Of a stretch of 42,733 bases of DNA, positions 35,924 through 42,733 are shown piece by piece. The stretch's first letter is position 1; every line of letters begins with the position of its first letter. This DNA comes from Actinomycetota bacterium. GTDB lineage: Bacteria; Actinomycetota; Actinomycetes; Nanopelagicales; Nanopelagicaceae. The stretch spans positions 1 through 42,733 of the forward strand of contig RHBS01000004.1 of the NCBI GenBank assembly GCA_010030895.1, in the 5' to 3' direction. The notes beneath the pieces were generated by a model. It was not told where the DNA came from, did no database searches, and was given only the letters and a program-made list of their open reading frames with translations. The position numbers and the translations under genes are program-made.

Positions 35924-36880
35924 ATGAGTCGTTCTGGGAAAGTCACTGTTGTCGGAGCTGGATTCTATGGCTCAACTACTGCGCTAAGACTTGCAGAGTA
36001 TGATGTTTTTGAAACTGTGGTACTAACCGATATTGTTGAAGGCAAACCTGAGGGGTTAGCTTTAGATATTAATCAATCAAGGTCTATTGAAAAGTTTGAA
36101 AGCAAAGTAATTGGTGCAACAACTACAAGTGATGGTGCTGGATATGAAAAAACTGCCAACTCTGATGTAGTAGTGATTACCGCAGGATTGCCCCGTAAAC
36201 CTGGCATGAGTCGAATGGATCTAATCGGTGTCAATGCTGGAATAGTTCGAGGTGTTGCTGAAAATATTGCAAAGCACTCTCCTAATGCTGTAATTATCGT
36301 GGTTTCAAACCCATTAGATGAGATGACAGCACTTGCGCAAATAGCAACTAAGTTTCCTTATAACAGAGTAATGGGTCAGGCTGGAATGCTTGATACTGCA
36401 AGATTTACAAATTTTGTAGCCGAAAAATGCAAGGTTGAAGTATCAGCAGTTAAAACTTTAACTTTAGGATCTCATGGCGAGACTATGGTTCCCGTACCAA
36501 GTCAATGCACTGTTAATGGAAAATCTTTGTCAGAGGTGTTATCAGAGCAGGAAATTTCCGAGTTGGTTGAAAAGACACGAAATGGTGGGGCAGAGATTGT
36601 TGCATTGCTTAAGACTGGATCTGCTTATTACGCACCATCTGCTGCGGCAGCAAGAATGGCTAGAGCGGTAATTACAAACTCAAATGAGATTTTGCCAGTG
36701 TGCGCTTGGGTAAATGGCGAATATGGAATTTCTGGTGTTTATCTTGGAGTTGAAGCTCAAATTGGTAAGAATGGTGTTACTAAAGTTATTGAAACTAAAT
36801 TAACAGCAGATGAGCTTTCATCATTAAAAGCTGCTGCAGAAGCGGTTCGAAGTAAACAAGCTGATGTTAAAGATCTATAA
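35924..36880 (+). CDS. mdh: Malate dehydrogenase, LDH-like type
   Basis: NAD-dependent malate-oxaloacetate interconversion. The 318-residue protein has the Rossmann VTVVGAGFYGSTTALRL, Asp36 in VLTDI (NAD preference), and the mobile loop GLPRKPGMSRMDL with Arg91 and Arg97; Arg at the specificity site points to malate rather than lactate. It also has Arg160, the NP at 129-130, and the catalytic His184 in GSHGETMVP. The sequence resembles the LDH-like MDH of Chloroflexus and alphaproteobacteria rather than the cytosolic-type MDH of Streptomyces, although it sits in the usual actinobacterial locus. Site GAGGGG upstream. Confidence 0.93.
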   Translation: MSRSGKVTVVGAGFYGSTTALRLAEYDVFETVVLTDIVEGKPEGLALDINQSRSIEKFESKVIGATTTSDGAGYEKTANSDVVVITAGLPRKPGMSRMDLIGVNAGIVRGVAENIAKHSPNAVIIVVSNPLDEMTALAQIATKFPYNRVMGQAGMLDTARFTNFVAEKCKVEVSAVKTLTLGSHGETMVPVPSQCTVNGKSLSEVLSEQEISELVEKTRNGGAEIVALLKTGSAYYAPSAAAARMARAVITNSNEILPVCAWVNGEYGISGVYLGVEAQIGKNGVTKVIETKLTADELSSLKAAAEAVRSKQADVKDL

Positions 36881-36894
36881 GAGCGGAGTAAAAA

Positions 36895-38109
36895 GTGAAC
36901 AAGATTAAGGTCGAAGGTACTGTCGTTGAGTTAGATGGCGATGAAATGACCAGAATTATTTGGCAATTCATTAAAGACTCATTGATCCTTCCATATCTTG
37001 ATGTGAATCTTGAGTACTACGACTTAGGAATTGAATATCGAGATAAAACTGATGATCAAGTCACAATAGATTCTGCTCATGCGATTCAAAAGCATGGTGT
37101 TGGCGTAAAGTGCGCAACTATCACACCTGATGAGGCTCGGGTTGAAGAGTTTAAGTTGAAGAAAATGTGGAAGTCACCAAATGGGACTATTAGAAATATT
37201 TTAGGTGGCGTAATATTTCGTGAACCAATCATCATAAAAAATGTACCCCGTTTAATACCGCATTGGACAAAGCCAATAGTTATTGGTCGTCATGCCTTCG
37301 GAGATCAGTATCGTGCTACAGATTTTAAGGTTCCAGGCCCTGGTAAATTAACAGTAACTTTTACTCCAACTGATGGTTCAAAGCCAATGGAATTCAATGT
37401 CTTCGATTTTCCATCCTCAGGTGTGGCCATGGCTATGTATAACTTGGATGATTCAATTAGAGATTTTGCCAGGGCATCATTTAATTATGGATTAGTAAGA
37501 AAGTATCCAGTATTTCTTTCAACTAAAAATACAATTCTTAAGGCTTATGACGGCCGATTTAAGGACATTTTTGCTGAGGTCTTTGAAAATGAGTTCAAAG
37601 CTGAATTTGATAAAAATAATTTAGAGTATGACCATAGATTAATTGATGACATGGTCGCAACCTCACTTCGTTGGGAGGGTGGATATATCTGGGCCTGTAA
37701 AAATTATGACGGTGATGTTCAATCTGACACCGTTGCACAAGGCTATGGCTCACTTGGATTGATGACCTCAGTATTAATGACACCGGATGGTAAGACGGTT
37801 GAAGCCGAGGCCGCTCATGGCACTGTTACTCGTCATTATCGAGATCATCAAGCAGGTAAAGCAACTTCAACAAATCCAATTGCTTCGATATTTGCCTGGA
37901 CCCAAGGATTGGCTCATCGTGCAAAGTTAGATAACACGCCAAAGGTTGCAGAATTTTCAAAGACTTTAGAAAAGGTATGTATTCAAACAGTTGAAAGCGG
38001 CAAGATGACTAAAGATTTAGCTCTTTTAATTAGTAAAGATGCACCATGGTTAAATACCCAAGAATTCTTAGCCGCAATCGATGAAAATCTAAAAAAAGCA
38101 ATGGCCTAA
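36895..38109 (+). CDS. icd: Isocitrate dehydrogenase (NADP+), homodimeric type
   Basis: Oxidative decarboxylation of isocitrate to 2-oxoglutarate. The 404-residue protein matches the eukaryote-like dimeric [56 protein letters not shown], and [15 protein letters not shown] followed by [16 protein letters not shown] start at 36895 with GAGCGGAG upstream, 14 bases after mdh, so two TCA enzymes are co-transcribed. A strong terminator follows. Confidence 0.97.
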   Translation: MNKIKVEGTVVELDGDEMTRIIWQFIKDSLILPYLDVNLEYYDLGIEYRDKTDDQVTIDSAHAIQKHGVGVKCATITPDEARVEEFKLKKMWKSPNGTIRNILGGVIFREPIIIKNVPRLIPHWTKPIVIGRHAFGDQYRATDFKVPGPGKLTVTFTPTDGSKPMEFNVFDFPSSGVAMAMYNLDDSIRDFARASFNYGLVRKYPVFLSTKNTILKAYDGRFKDIFAEVFENEFKAEFDKNNLEYDHRLIDDMVATSLRWEGGYIWACKNYDGDVQSDTVAQGYGSLGLMTSVLMTPDGKTVEAEAAHGTVTRHYRDHQAGKATSTNPIASIFAWTQGLAHRAKLDNTPKVAEFSKTLEKVCIQTVESGKMTKDLALLISKDAPWLNTQEFLAAIDENLKKAMA

Positions 38110-38112
38110 AAT

Positions 38113-38149
38113 AAAAATAGCCCCACTCAAATAAAGTGGGGCTATTTTT
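38113..38149. terminator. Strong bidirectional terminator between icd and the ABC ATPase
   Basis: A perfect 15-bp stem: AAAAATAGCCCCACT with AGTGGGGCTATTTTT around CAAATAA. The arms end in A5 and T5, so it serves both the + strand mdh-icd unit and the convergent - strand ATPase gene. Confidence 0.95.
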
Positions 38150-38157
38150 ATTTGATT

Positions 38158-39237
38158 TTAATTTATTCTCTTACCATTAGCTGCATCAAACAAGTGAACC
38201 GCATCTGGATTAGCTCCAACTATTACTGTTTGACCAACCTTTGGTGGAGTCTTTGGATCCCATCGAATAATTACTTGACCTAATTCTTCACTAGTATTTG
38301 CAAACTTTAATGACTTATCTACGGGCTTTCCGTAAACAAATGCATCAGCACCTAATTCCTCTACAACTTCAACTGCAACCTCAAACCCAGTTGAGGCTGG
38401 AATAAAGCCCTCTGGCCTAATTCCAACAGTTACTGAGGATGCGGAGGTAGTTGTTGCTATTGCTAAATTTCCCAACATTGCTTTACCGCCAGCAACAGGA
38501 GCTGTAAGAAGATTCATTGCAGGTGAACCAATAAAACCAGCAACAAATACATTTTGTGGTTTATCGTAAAGATTTCGTGGCGTATCAACCTGTTGTAGTA
38601 GACCATCTTTTAGCACCGCTACTCGATCACCCATAGTCATAGCCTCAACTTGATCATGAGTTACATAAACCGTTGTAATACCTAATCTGCGTTGTAGGGC
38701 TGCAATTTGAGTACGAGTTGCAACTCTTAATTTTGCATCTAAGTTTGATAATGGTTCATCCATTAAGAAAACTTGCGGTTCGCGCACAATTGCTCGTCCC
38801 ATCGCTACACGTTGACGCTGTCCACCAGATAGAGCTTTTGGTTTGCGATCTAAGTAATCTTCTAAATCTAATAATTTTGCGGCCTCTAAAACTCGGCGAT
38901 CGCGTTCCTCCTTAGCAACACCTGCAATCTTTAGTGCAAATCCCATATTTTCAGCGACTGACATATGTGGGTAGAGAGCATATGATTGAAATACCATTGC
39001 AATATCTCGATCCTTGGGTGCAACATTTGTCACATCTTTATCACCGATGTGAATTGTTCCGGTATCAATTTCCTCAAGCCCGGCTAACATGCGAAGTGAG
39101 GTGGATTTACCACAACCGGATGGACCGACTAAAACTAAGAATTCGCCATCATTAACAGTAAGGTCTAATTTATCTACCGCTGGTTTTGTAGTTCCTGGAT
39201 ATATTCGAGATGCTTGTGAAAATACTACTGAGGCCAT
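38158..39237 (-). CDS. ugpC: Sugar ABC transporter ATP-binding protein, UgpC/MsiK type
   Basis: Cytoplasmic ATPase of carbohydrate (CUT1) importers. The 359-residue protein has Walker A GPSGCGKS (38-45), Q-loop MVFQSYALYP, signature LSGGQRQRV (136-144), Walker B FLMDE (157-161), D-loop SNLDAKLR, VYVTHDQVEAMTMGD, and a C-terminal MOP/TOBE regulatory domain (from about 240). No permease or binding protein lies next to it. It therefore resembles MsiK of Streptomyces, one ATPase shared by several sugar importers. GAGGGAG lies upstream of its ATG. Family is firm, specificity is not. Confidence 0.93.
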   Translation of the reverse strand: MASVVFSQASRIYPGTTKPAVDKLDLTVNDGEFLVLVGPSGCGKSTSLRMLAGLEEIDTGTIHIGDKDVTNVAPKDRDIAMVFQSYALYPHMSVAENMGFALKIAGVAKEERDRRVLEAAKLLDLEDYLDRKPKALSGGQRQRVAMGRAIVREPQVFLMDEPLSNLDAKLRVATRTQIAALQRRLGITTVYVTHDQVEAMTMGDRVAVLKDGLLQQVDTPRNLYDKPQNVFVAGFIGSPAMNLLTAPVAGGKAMLGNLAIATTTSASSVTVGIRPEGFIPASTGFEVAVEVVEELGADAFVYGKPVDKSLKFANTSEELGQVIIRWDPKTPPKVGQTVIVGANPDAVHLFDAANGKRIN

Positions 39238-39256
39238 GATTTATTTCTCCCTCTTC

Positions 39257-39274
39257 CGGGTAGGTACGTACCCG
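39257..39274. repeat. Inverted repeat upstream of the ABC ATPase
   Basis: CGGGTA-GGTACG-TACCCG, overlapping the palindrome GGTACGTACC (39263-39272). It lies 20-37 bases upstream of the - strand gene start, in its likely 5' leader. It could be an operator or an mRNA hairpin. Confidence 0.4.
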
Positions 39275-39293
39275 ACGATCCGTTGGATGAAGG

Positions 39294-39309
39294 TCTCACG
39301 TTTGTGAGA
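39294..39309. repeat. Inverted repeat TCTCAC/GTGAGA
   Basis: TCTCAC - GTTT - GTGAGA, a 6-bp perfect inverted repeat with a 4-base centre, lying between the divergent ABC ATPase and CNNM genes. It looks like a dimeric regulator site; no regulator is encoded nearby. Confidence 0.4.
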
Positions 39310-39350
39310 GTTGGCAAAGGCTACGACATAAAGGCAGTAAAGGGGAAGTG

Positions 39351-39379
39351 GGGCGTTAAAAGCGCCTGACTTAACGCCC
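39351..39379. repeat. 9-bp inverted repeat upstream of the CNNM gene
   Basis: GGGCGTTAA (39351-39359) and TTAACGCCC (39371-39379) are perfect inverted copies around 11 bases. It ends 28 bases before the CNNM start codon, covering the region where its -35 would lie. It is a candidate operator for one or both divergent genes. Confidence 0.5.
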
Positions 39380-39395
39380 TAACCGCCGGCACAGT

Positions 39396-39401
39396 TATCA
39401 T
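39396..39401 (+). promoter_or_regulatory. Leaderless -10 of the CNNM gene
   Basis: TATCAT ends exactly 6 bases before the ATG at 39408, with no Shine-Dalgarno, so transcription probably starts on the start codon. The -35 region overlaps the right arm of the 39351-39379 inverted repeat. Confidence 0.45.
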
Positions 39402-39407
39402 TAAGTA

Positions 39408-40694
39408 ATGGCTCAAGGGGCAATTCAAAGTATCGCAATCGTTTTAGGCTTGATTGCCGTGGGTGGAATCTTCGTTGCCGCAGAGATCGCACTGATATCG
39501 CTTAGAGAATCCCAGGTAAAGCAGATTGCCCATAAGGGTATACGTGGCGCAAGAGTCTTTAAATTAACTAAGAATCCAAATAGATTTTTAGCTGCCGTAC
39601 AGGTTGGTATTACTTTCTGTGGATTTTTATCGGCGGCGCTGGGTGCTGAGCAACTTGGCCAATATGTAATTCCAGAGCTAGAAAGTATCGGCATCTCTAC
39701 TCAAAGCAGTGAAATTCTCTCTATCGTAGGAATCACCTTGGTAATTGCTTACATATCTCTAGTATTTGGTGAACTTGTTCCAAAGCGCCTAGCTTTGTAT
39801 AAGGGCGAGTCGATAGCGCTCGCTACCTCCGCCATAATTGATTTGGTAGCCACTGTCTTTAGACCAATTATTTGGTTACTTTCACACTCTACCGATTTAA
39901 TAGTAAGAATTTTTGGTATTACCTCAAAGACTGAGCGAAATCAGATCTCAGAGGTTGAGTTGATGGATTTAGTAAGTGGCCATGCCGACTTAACACAAGA
40001 AGAGCGAGAAATTGTTGAAGAAGTATTCAATGCAAGTGATCGATTAATTCATGAAATTATGGTGCCAAGAACTGAGGTTGATTTCTTGGATGCCTCTCTG
40101 CCTATTTCTCAGGCTAGAAAAATTGCGGTTGAGTTAGCCCATTCTCGTTATCCGGTGGTTCGCGGTAGTAGCGATGAGGTAATTGGTTTTCTACATGTTC
40201 GCGATTTGTTGAATCCAAAACTTGATGATGCTCAGATAACAATTATGGAATTAATCAGAAACATTCTATTTTTACCTGGTACAAAAGGAGTCCTACCAGC
40301 TCTGACTGAGATGCAAACTAAGCGACAACATATTGCCATTGTCTTAGATGAGTATGGTGGTACCGATGGAATTGTGACATTAGAAGATTTAGTGGAATGT
40401 CTAATTGGCGAAATCCATGATGAATACGATCCTCAAGAATCAGACAACACATTTGAAAAGCGAACTGGCGATATCGAGCTAGATGGTTTAATTTCACTAG
40501 AAGAGTTGCAGGAGATTTCTGGAATATCTCTACCAGAGGGTCCATATGAAACTTTAAGTGGTTTTGCTATGCACTATCTGGGGCGAATTGCGCAAGTAAA
40601 TGATGTCATAAGAATTAATGGTGCACGCTTTACAATTATCAGTATGAATGGCAAACGCGTTGGCCAAATACTTCTTGCTAGAGATGATGCTTAA
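39408..40694 (+). CDS. CNNM/CorC (HlyC-type) CBS-domain membrane protein
   Basis: A 428-residue protein with an N-terminal DUF21/CNNM membrane domain (about 1-190; segments near 5-25, 60-80, 100-120, 130-150, with FGELVPKRLALYKGE). A CBS pair follows (about 205-330; VPRTEVDFLDASLP and AIVLDEYGGTDGIVTLEDLVECLIGEI). A C-terminal CorC_HlyC transporter-associated domain runs from about 345 to the end. Relatives transport or regulate Mg2+ (and possibly Co2+); the old hemolysin name is misleading. The stop overlaps the trpS ATG by one base. Confidence 0.93.
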   Translation: MAQGAIQSIAIVLGLIAVGGIFVAAEIALISLRESQVKQIAHKGIRGARVFKLTKNPNRFLAAVQVGITFCGFLSAALGAEQLGQYVIPELESIGISTQSSEILSIVGITLVIAYISLVFGELVPKRLALYKGESIALATSAIIDLVATVFRPIIWLLSHSTDLIVRIFGITSKTERNQISEVELMDLVSGHADLTQEEREIVEEVFNASDRLIHEIMVPRTEVDFLDASLPISQARKIAVELAHSRYPVVRGSSDEVIGFLHVRDLLNPKLDDAQITIMELIRNILFLPGTKGVLPALTEMQTKRQHIAIVLDEYGGTDGIVTLEDLVECLIGEIHDEYDPQESDNTFEKRTGDIELDGLISLEELQEISGISLPEGPYETLSGFAMHYLGRIAQVNDVIRINGARFTIISMNGKRVGQILLARDDA

Positions 40695-41689
40695 TGAGTA
40701 AAAAGCGAGTCTTATCTGGTATTCAACCCACGCATGACTCATTTCATTTGGGAAATTACTTAGGAGCACTTAAGCAGTGGGTTGAACTTCAAACCGATAA
40801 TGATGCCTACTACTGCGTGGTTGATCTACATGCCTTAACAGTTGAAACCGATCCAAAGCTTTTACATCAAAGAACTTTATTATCAGCTGCACAATTAATT
40901 GCAATTGGTATTGATCCAAATAAATCAACACTCTTTGTTCAATCTCATGTTCCAGCACACAACCAACTTGCTTGGGTATTTGAATGCATAACCGGTTTTG
41001 GAGAAGCAAGTCGTATGACTCAATTTAAAGATAAATCTCAAAAAGGTGGCGCCGAAAGAACTAATGTTGGCTTATTTACCTATCCAATTTTGCAAGCAGC
41101 TGATATTTTGCTTTATCAACCCGATTTTGTTCCAGTTGGAGAAGATCAGCGGCAACATGTAGAACTGACACGGGACATTGCTGAACGATTTAACAAAAGA
41201 TTTGGCAAAGTTTTCAATATTCCACAAGCTCAGATAATAAAATCACTTGCAAAAATTAATGATTTACAAGATCCAACAGCAAAGATGAGTAAATCAGCCT
41301 CTAGCATGGCGGGAGTTATCGAGATACTAGATACACCGGAAGCAACCTTGAAAAAATTTAAGTCATCTGTAACTGATGATGGTAAAGAAATTAAATTTGA
41401 TGAGAAATTAAAGCCTGGGATTTCAAATTTACTAACAATTCACTCAGCTTTATCTGGTAAGTCAATTCAAAGCATTGAGAGTGAATTTGCTGGTAAGGGT
41501 TATGGAGATTTTAAATCAGCGGTTGCAGAGGTCGTTATTGCTAATTTAGAGCCGATTGCCAAGCGCACCCAAGAACTCATGTCCGATCGCGCAGAATTAG
41601 TTAAGATTTTAGAAGTTGGTGCCCAACGAGCTAACCAAGTTGCATCTGAAACTCTTAAGTCGGCATATTCGGCTATTGGCTTGATTTAG
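40694..41689 (+). CDS. trpS: Tryptophan--tRNA ligase
   Basis: Class I aminoacyl-tRNA synthetase charging tRNA-Trp. The 331-residue protein has the HIGH-equivalent HLGN (H18-N21) within SGIQPTHDSFHLGNYLGAL, VVDLHALT, PVGEDQRQHVELTRDIAERFN, and the KMSKS loop (197-201). Length is normal. ATG overlaps the CNNM stop (TAATG), so it is co-translated with a membrane protein of unrelated function. Two competing small hairpins follow the gene. Confidence 0.97.
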   Translation: MSKKRVLSGIQPTHDSFHLGNYLGALKQWVELQTDNDAYYCVVDLHALTVETDPKLLHQRTLLSAAQLIAIGIDPNKSTLFVQSHVPAHNQLAWVFECITGFGEASRMTQFKDKSQKGGAERTNVGLFTYPILQAADILLYQPDFVPVGEDQRQHVELTRDIAERFNKRFGKVFNIPQAQIIKSLAKINDLQDPTAKMSKSASSMAGVIEILDTPEATLKKFKSSVTDDGKEIKFDEKLKPGISNLLTIHSALSGKSIQSIESEFAGKGYGDFKSAVAEVVIANLEPIAKRTQELMSDRAELVKILEVGAQRANQVASETLKSAYSAIGLI

Positions 41690-41699
41690 CACCTATTTT

Positions 41700-41745
41700 T
41701 AAGAGTAATTTGTAAAAACTCTTAACTCTGTATTTAGAGTTTAAG
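41700..41745. terminator. Two overlapping inverted repeats after trpS
   Basis: Hairpin A: TAAGAGT (41700-41706) with ACTCTTA (41718-41724), 11-base loop. Hairpin B: AACTCT (41724-41729) with AGAGTT (41736-41741) around GTATTT; it extends to CTT/AAG with one bulged T. A and B share bases 41721-41724 and partly exclude each other. There is no good T-run after either stem. They may form a weak terminator for trpS or an operator region for the following gene. Confidence 0.4.
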
Positions 41746-41762
41746 TGATTCTAAACAAATCG

Positions 41763-41768
41763 TAATAT
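41763..41768 (+). promoter_or_regulatory. -10 of the BMP gene promoter
   Basis: TAATAT is a good -10; 17 bp upstream is only TTTAAG (41740-41745), a poor -35 overlapping hairpin B. The predicted start near 41775 would leave a leader of about 92 bases beginning at the first foldable element. Confidence 0.5.
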
Positions 41769-41774
41769 ATGGCC

Positions 41775-41866
41775 TAGGGCGTTGACCCTGATGAAATGGG
41801 ACCTAACGATAGGGTCTGCCTACAACCAACCCCAGTTTTTTTGGGAACTAGTCCTTGGGAGGGATT
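41775..41866 (+). promoter_or_regulatory. Structured leader of the BMP gene, possible riboswitch
   Basis: Several helices can form. AGGG (41776-41779) pairs with CCCT (41786-41789). GACCTA (41800-41805) pairs with TAGG-(G)-TC (41810-41816) around an ACGA loop. An alternative GACCCT (41784-41789) with AGGGTC (41811-41816) uses the same bases as both. TAGG (41775-41778) can also pair with CCTA (41819-41822). A CCCCAG-T7-GGG stretch and the GGGAGGG ribosome-binding site follow. Mutually exclusive pairing upstream of a transporter gene suggests a ligand- or protein-responsive switch. I cannot match it to a known riboswitch class. Confidence 0.45.
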
Positions 41867-42733
41867 TTGAAAAAATCATTTAAATTCGTAGTCGCCGTAG
41901 CAGCGACTTCACTTGTGGCATCTGTTGCTGTGACCCCGGCAGCGCATGGTGCGACTAAGCAAAAAGTTTGTGTCGCACTCGACACTGCTGGTATCAATGA
42001 CAAGTCATTCAACCAGAGCTCTTATGAAGGTGCCAAGATGGCACTAAAGCAGGGATTTGCATCATCAATTGAGTATGCACCTGCGAATTCAAATGCTGAC
42101 TACGCACCAAATATTAAAAAGTTCATCGAAAAGAAATGTACTTTAATTATCGGAGTTGGATTCTTGCTAGGTGATGCTATTGCTGCTGCAGCTAAAGCAA
42201 ACCCAAATGTTAAGTTTGGATTTGTTGATGGTTGGGGCTTGGGCAATAACGTCAAAGCAATTACCTATAAGACCGATGAAAACTCATTTATTGTTGGATA
42301 TATGGCAGCTGCCTTGAGTAAGACAGGTAAGGTCGGAACCTACGGCGGATTACCAATTCCAACAGTGACAATATTCATGGAAGGTTACGCAAATGGCGTG
42401 GCTCACTACAATCTCATCAAGAACAAGAATGTTCAAGTTTTAGGTTGGAATACTGATACTAAGACTGGAACTTTCCTTGGTGGCTTTAATGACACTACAA
42501 AGGCCCTTCAAACTTCAATTTCACTAGAGCAACAAGGAGCAGATTTTATTTTCCCAGTTGCCGGTGGAATGCAAGCAACAACAGCTGCAAATAGCCAAAA
42601 GACCAAGAAATCAAATGTAATTTGGGTAGATGCAAAGGTTATGAATACTGGACCTCAATTTGCTGATGTAACCCCAGCATCAGTTGTTAAGGGATTAGCA
42701 GAGGGTGTATTAGCGACCGTGAAGGAAGCTCAC
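41867..42733 (+). CDS. BMP-family (PnrA-like) ABC substrate-binding protein, 5' part
   Basis: The frame is open from TTG 41867 to the window end (289 codons, no stop), with GGGAGGG at good spacing. It has a signal peptide (KKSFKFVVAVAATSLVASVAV, cleavage near PAAHGA) and no lipobox cysteine. The BMP-family core has VCVALDTAGINDKSFNQSSYEG, IIGVGFLLGDAI, VGYMAAALSKTGKVGTYGG and GADFIFPVAGG. Family members such as PnrA and actinobacterial BMP proteins bind nucleosides, usually encoded before an ATPase and two permeases. Those genes would lie beyond the window. The missing end prevents full checking. Confidence 0.9.
   Translation, partial: MKKSFKFVVAVAATSLVASVAVTPAAHGATKQKVCVALDTAGINDKSFNQSSYEGAKMALKQGFASSIEYAPANSNADYAPNIKKFIEKKCTLIIGVGFLLGDAIAAAAKANPNVKFGFVDGWGLGNNVKAITYKTDENSFIVGYMAAALSKTGKVGTYGGLPIPTVTIFMEGYANGVAHYNLIKNKNVQVLGWNTDTKTGTFLGGFNDTTKALQTSISLEQQGADFIFPVAGGMQATTAANSQKTKKSNVIWVDAKVMNTGPQFADVTPASVVKGLAEGVLATVKEAH

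Noticed and set aside
41763-41866. Purine or guanidine-II (mini-ykkC) riboswitch in the BMP leader
   Set aside because: ATATGG and one ACGA-loop hairpin are suggestive, but the purine core (TTTCTACC, CCGTAAA) is absent and guanidine-II needs two ACGR hairpins; only one is present.

Overview
The window is 42.7 kb of AT-rich bacterial chromosome. Nearly all genes lie on the + strand; the two exceptions are the LmbE-type hydrolase (28580-29305) and the sugar-ABC ATPase (38158-39237). I infer a freshwater actinobacterium of the acI / Nanopelagicales type. The gene order is actinobacterial throughout: spc and alpha ribosomal operons, truA, rplM-rpsI, glmM-glmS-alr, tsaE-tsaB/rimI-tsaD-groES-groEL, guaB3, pcrA, sucCD, DUF6350, folD, DUF3017, mdh, icd, trpS, BMP. 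Genes are very compact (many 1, 4 or 8 bp overlaps), codons are A/T-rich, TTG and GTG starts are frequent, and several promoters look leaderless. The lineage is inference; no rRNA is present to prove it.

Layout. 1-4437: end of the spc operon (rplF tail, rplR, rpsE, rpmD, rplO, secY, adk, map). 4567-8051: infA, rpmJ, rpsM, rpsK, rpsD, rpoA, rplQ. 8071-13823: truA, rplM-rpsI, glmM, glmS and a PAP2 phosphatase. 13843-21324: alr, then a five-gene Liv-type ABC uptake operon translationally coupled to a secreted alpha/beta-hydrolase, closed by a strong terminator. 21348-25884: the t6A tRNA-modification genes (including a TsaB-RimI fusion), then groES-groEL behind a CIRCE operator. 25940-29305: polyphosphate-glucokinase-like kinase, GuaB3, secreted cyclophilin and (-) LmbE hydrolase. 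29364-38109: pcrA, sucCD, a membrane protein, folD, DUF3017, mdh, icd. 38110-42733: bidirectional terminator, (-) UgpC/MsiK-type ATPase, CNNM/CorC membrane protein, trpS, and the 5' part of a BMP-family binding protein behind a structured leader.

How the genes fit together. Most of the window is housekeeping: translation, RNA polymerase alpha, Sec secretion, UDP-GlcNAc and D-Ala supply for the cell wall, t6A modification, chaperonins, TCA-cycle enzymes and one-carbon metabolism. The accessory content is about transport: the Liv/hydrolase cassette inserted between alr and tsaE, a stand-alone sugar-ABC ATPase, and a BMP (nucleoside-type) binding protein. I see no mobile element, CRISPR array, tRNA or rRNA, and no defence island.

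I do not see a clear new multi-gene system. The most promising leads are cis-regulatory: the leader of the BMP gene (41763-41866), the double-hairpin leader of rpsM (4959-5030), and a perfect 10-bp hairpin over the apparent start of truA. The hydrolase-Liv cassette is the best candidate for an undescribed functional pairing. No stretch without a gene exceeds 300 bases; the longest are 41690-41866 and 39238-39407, both described below.
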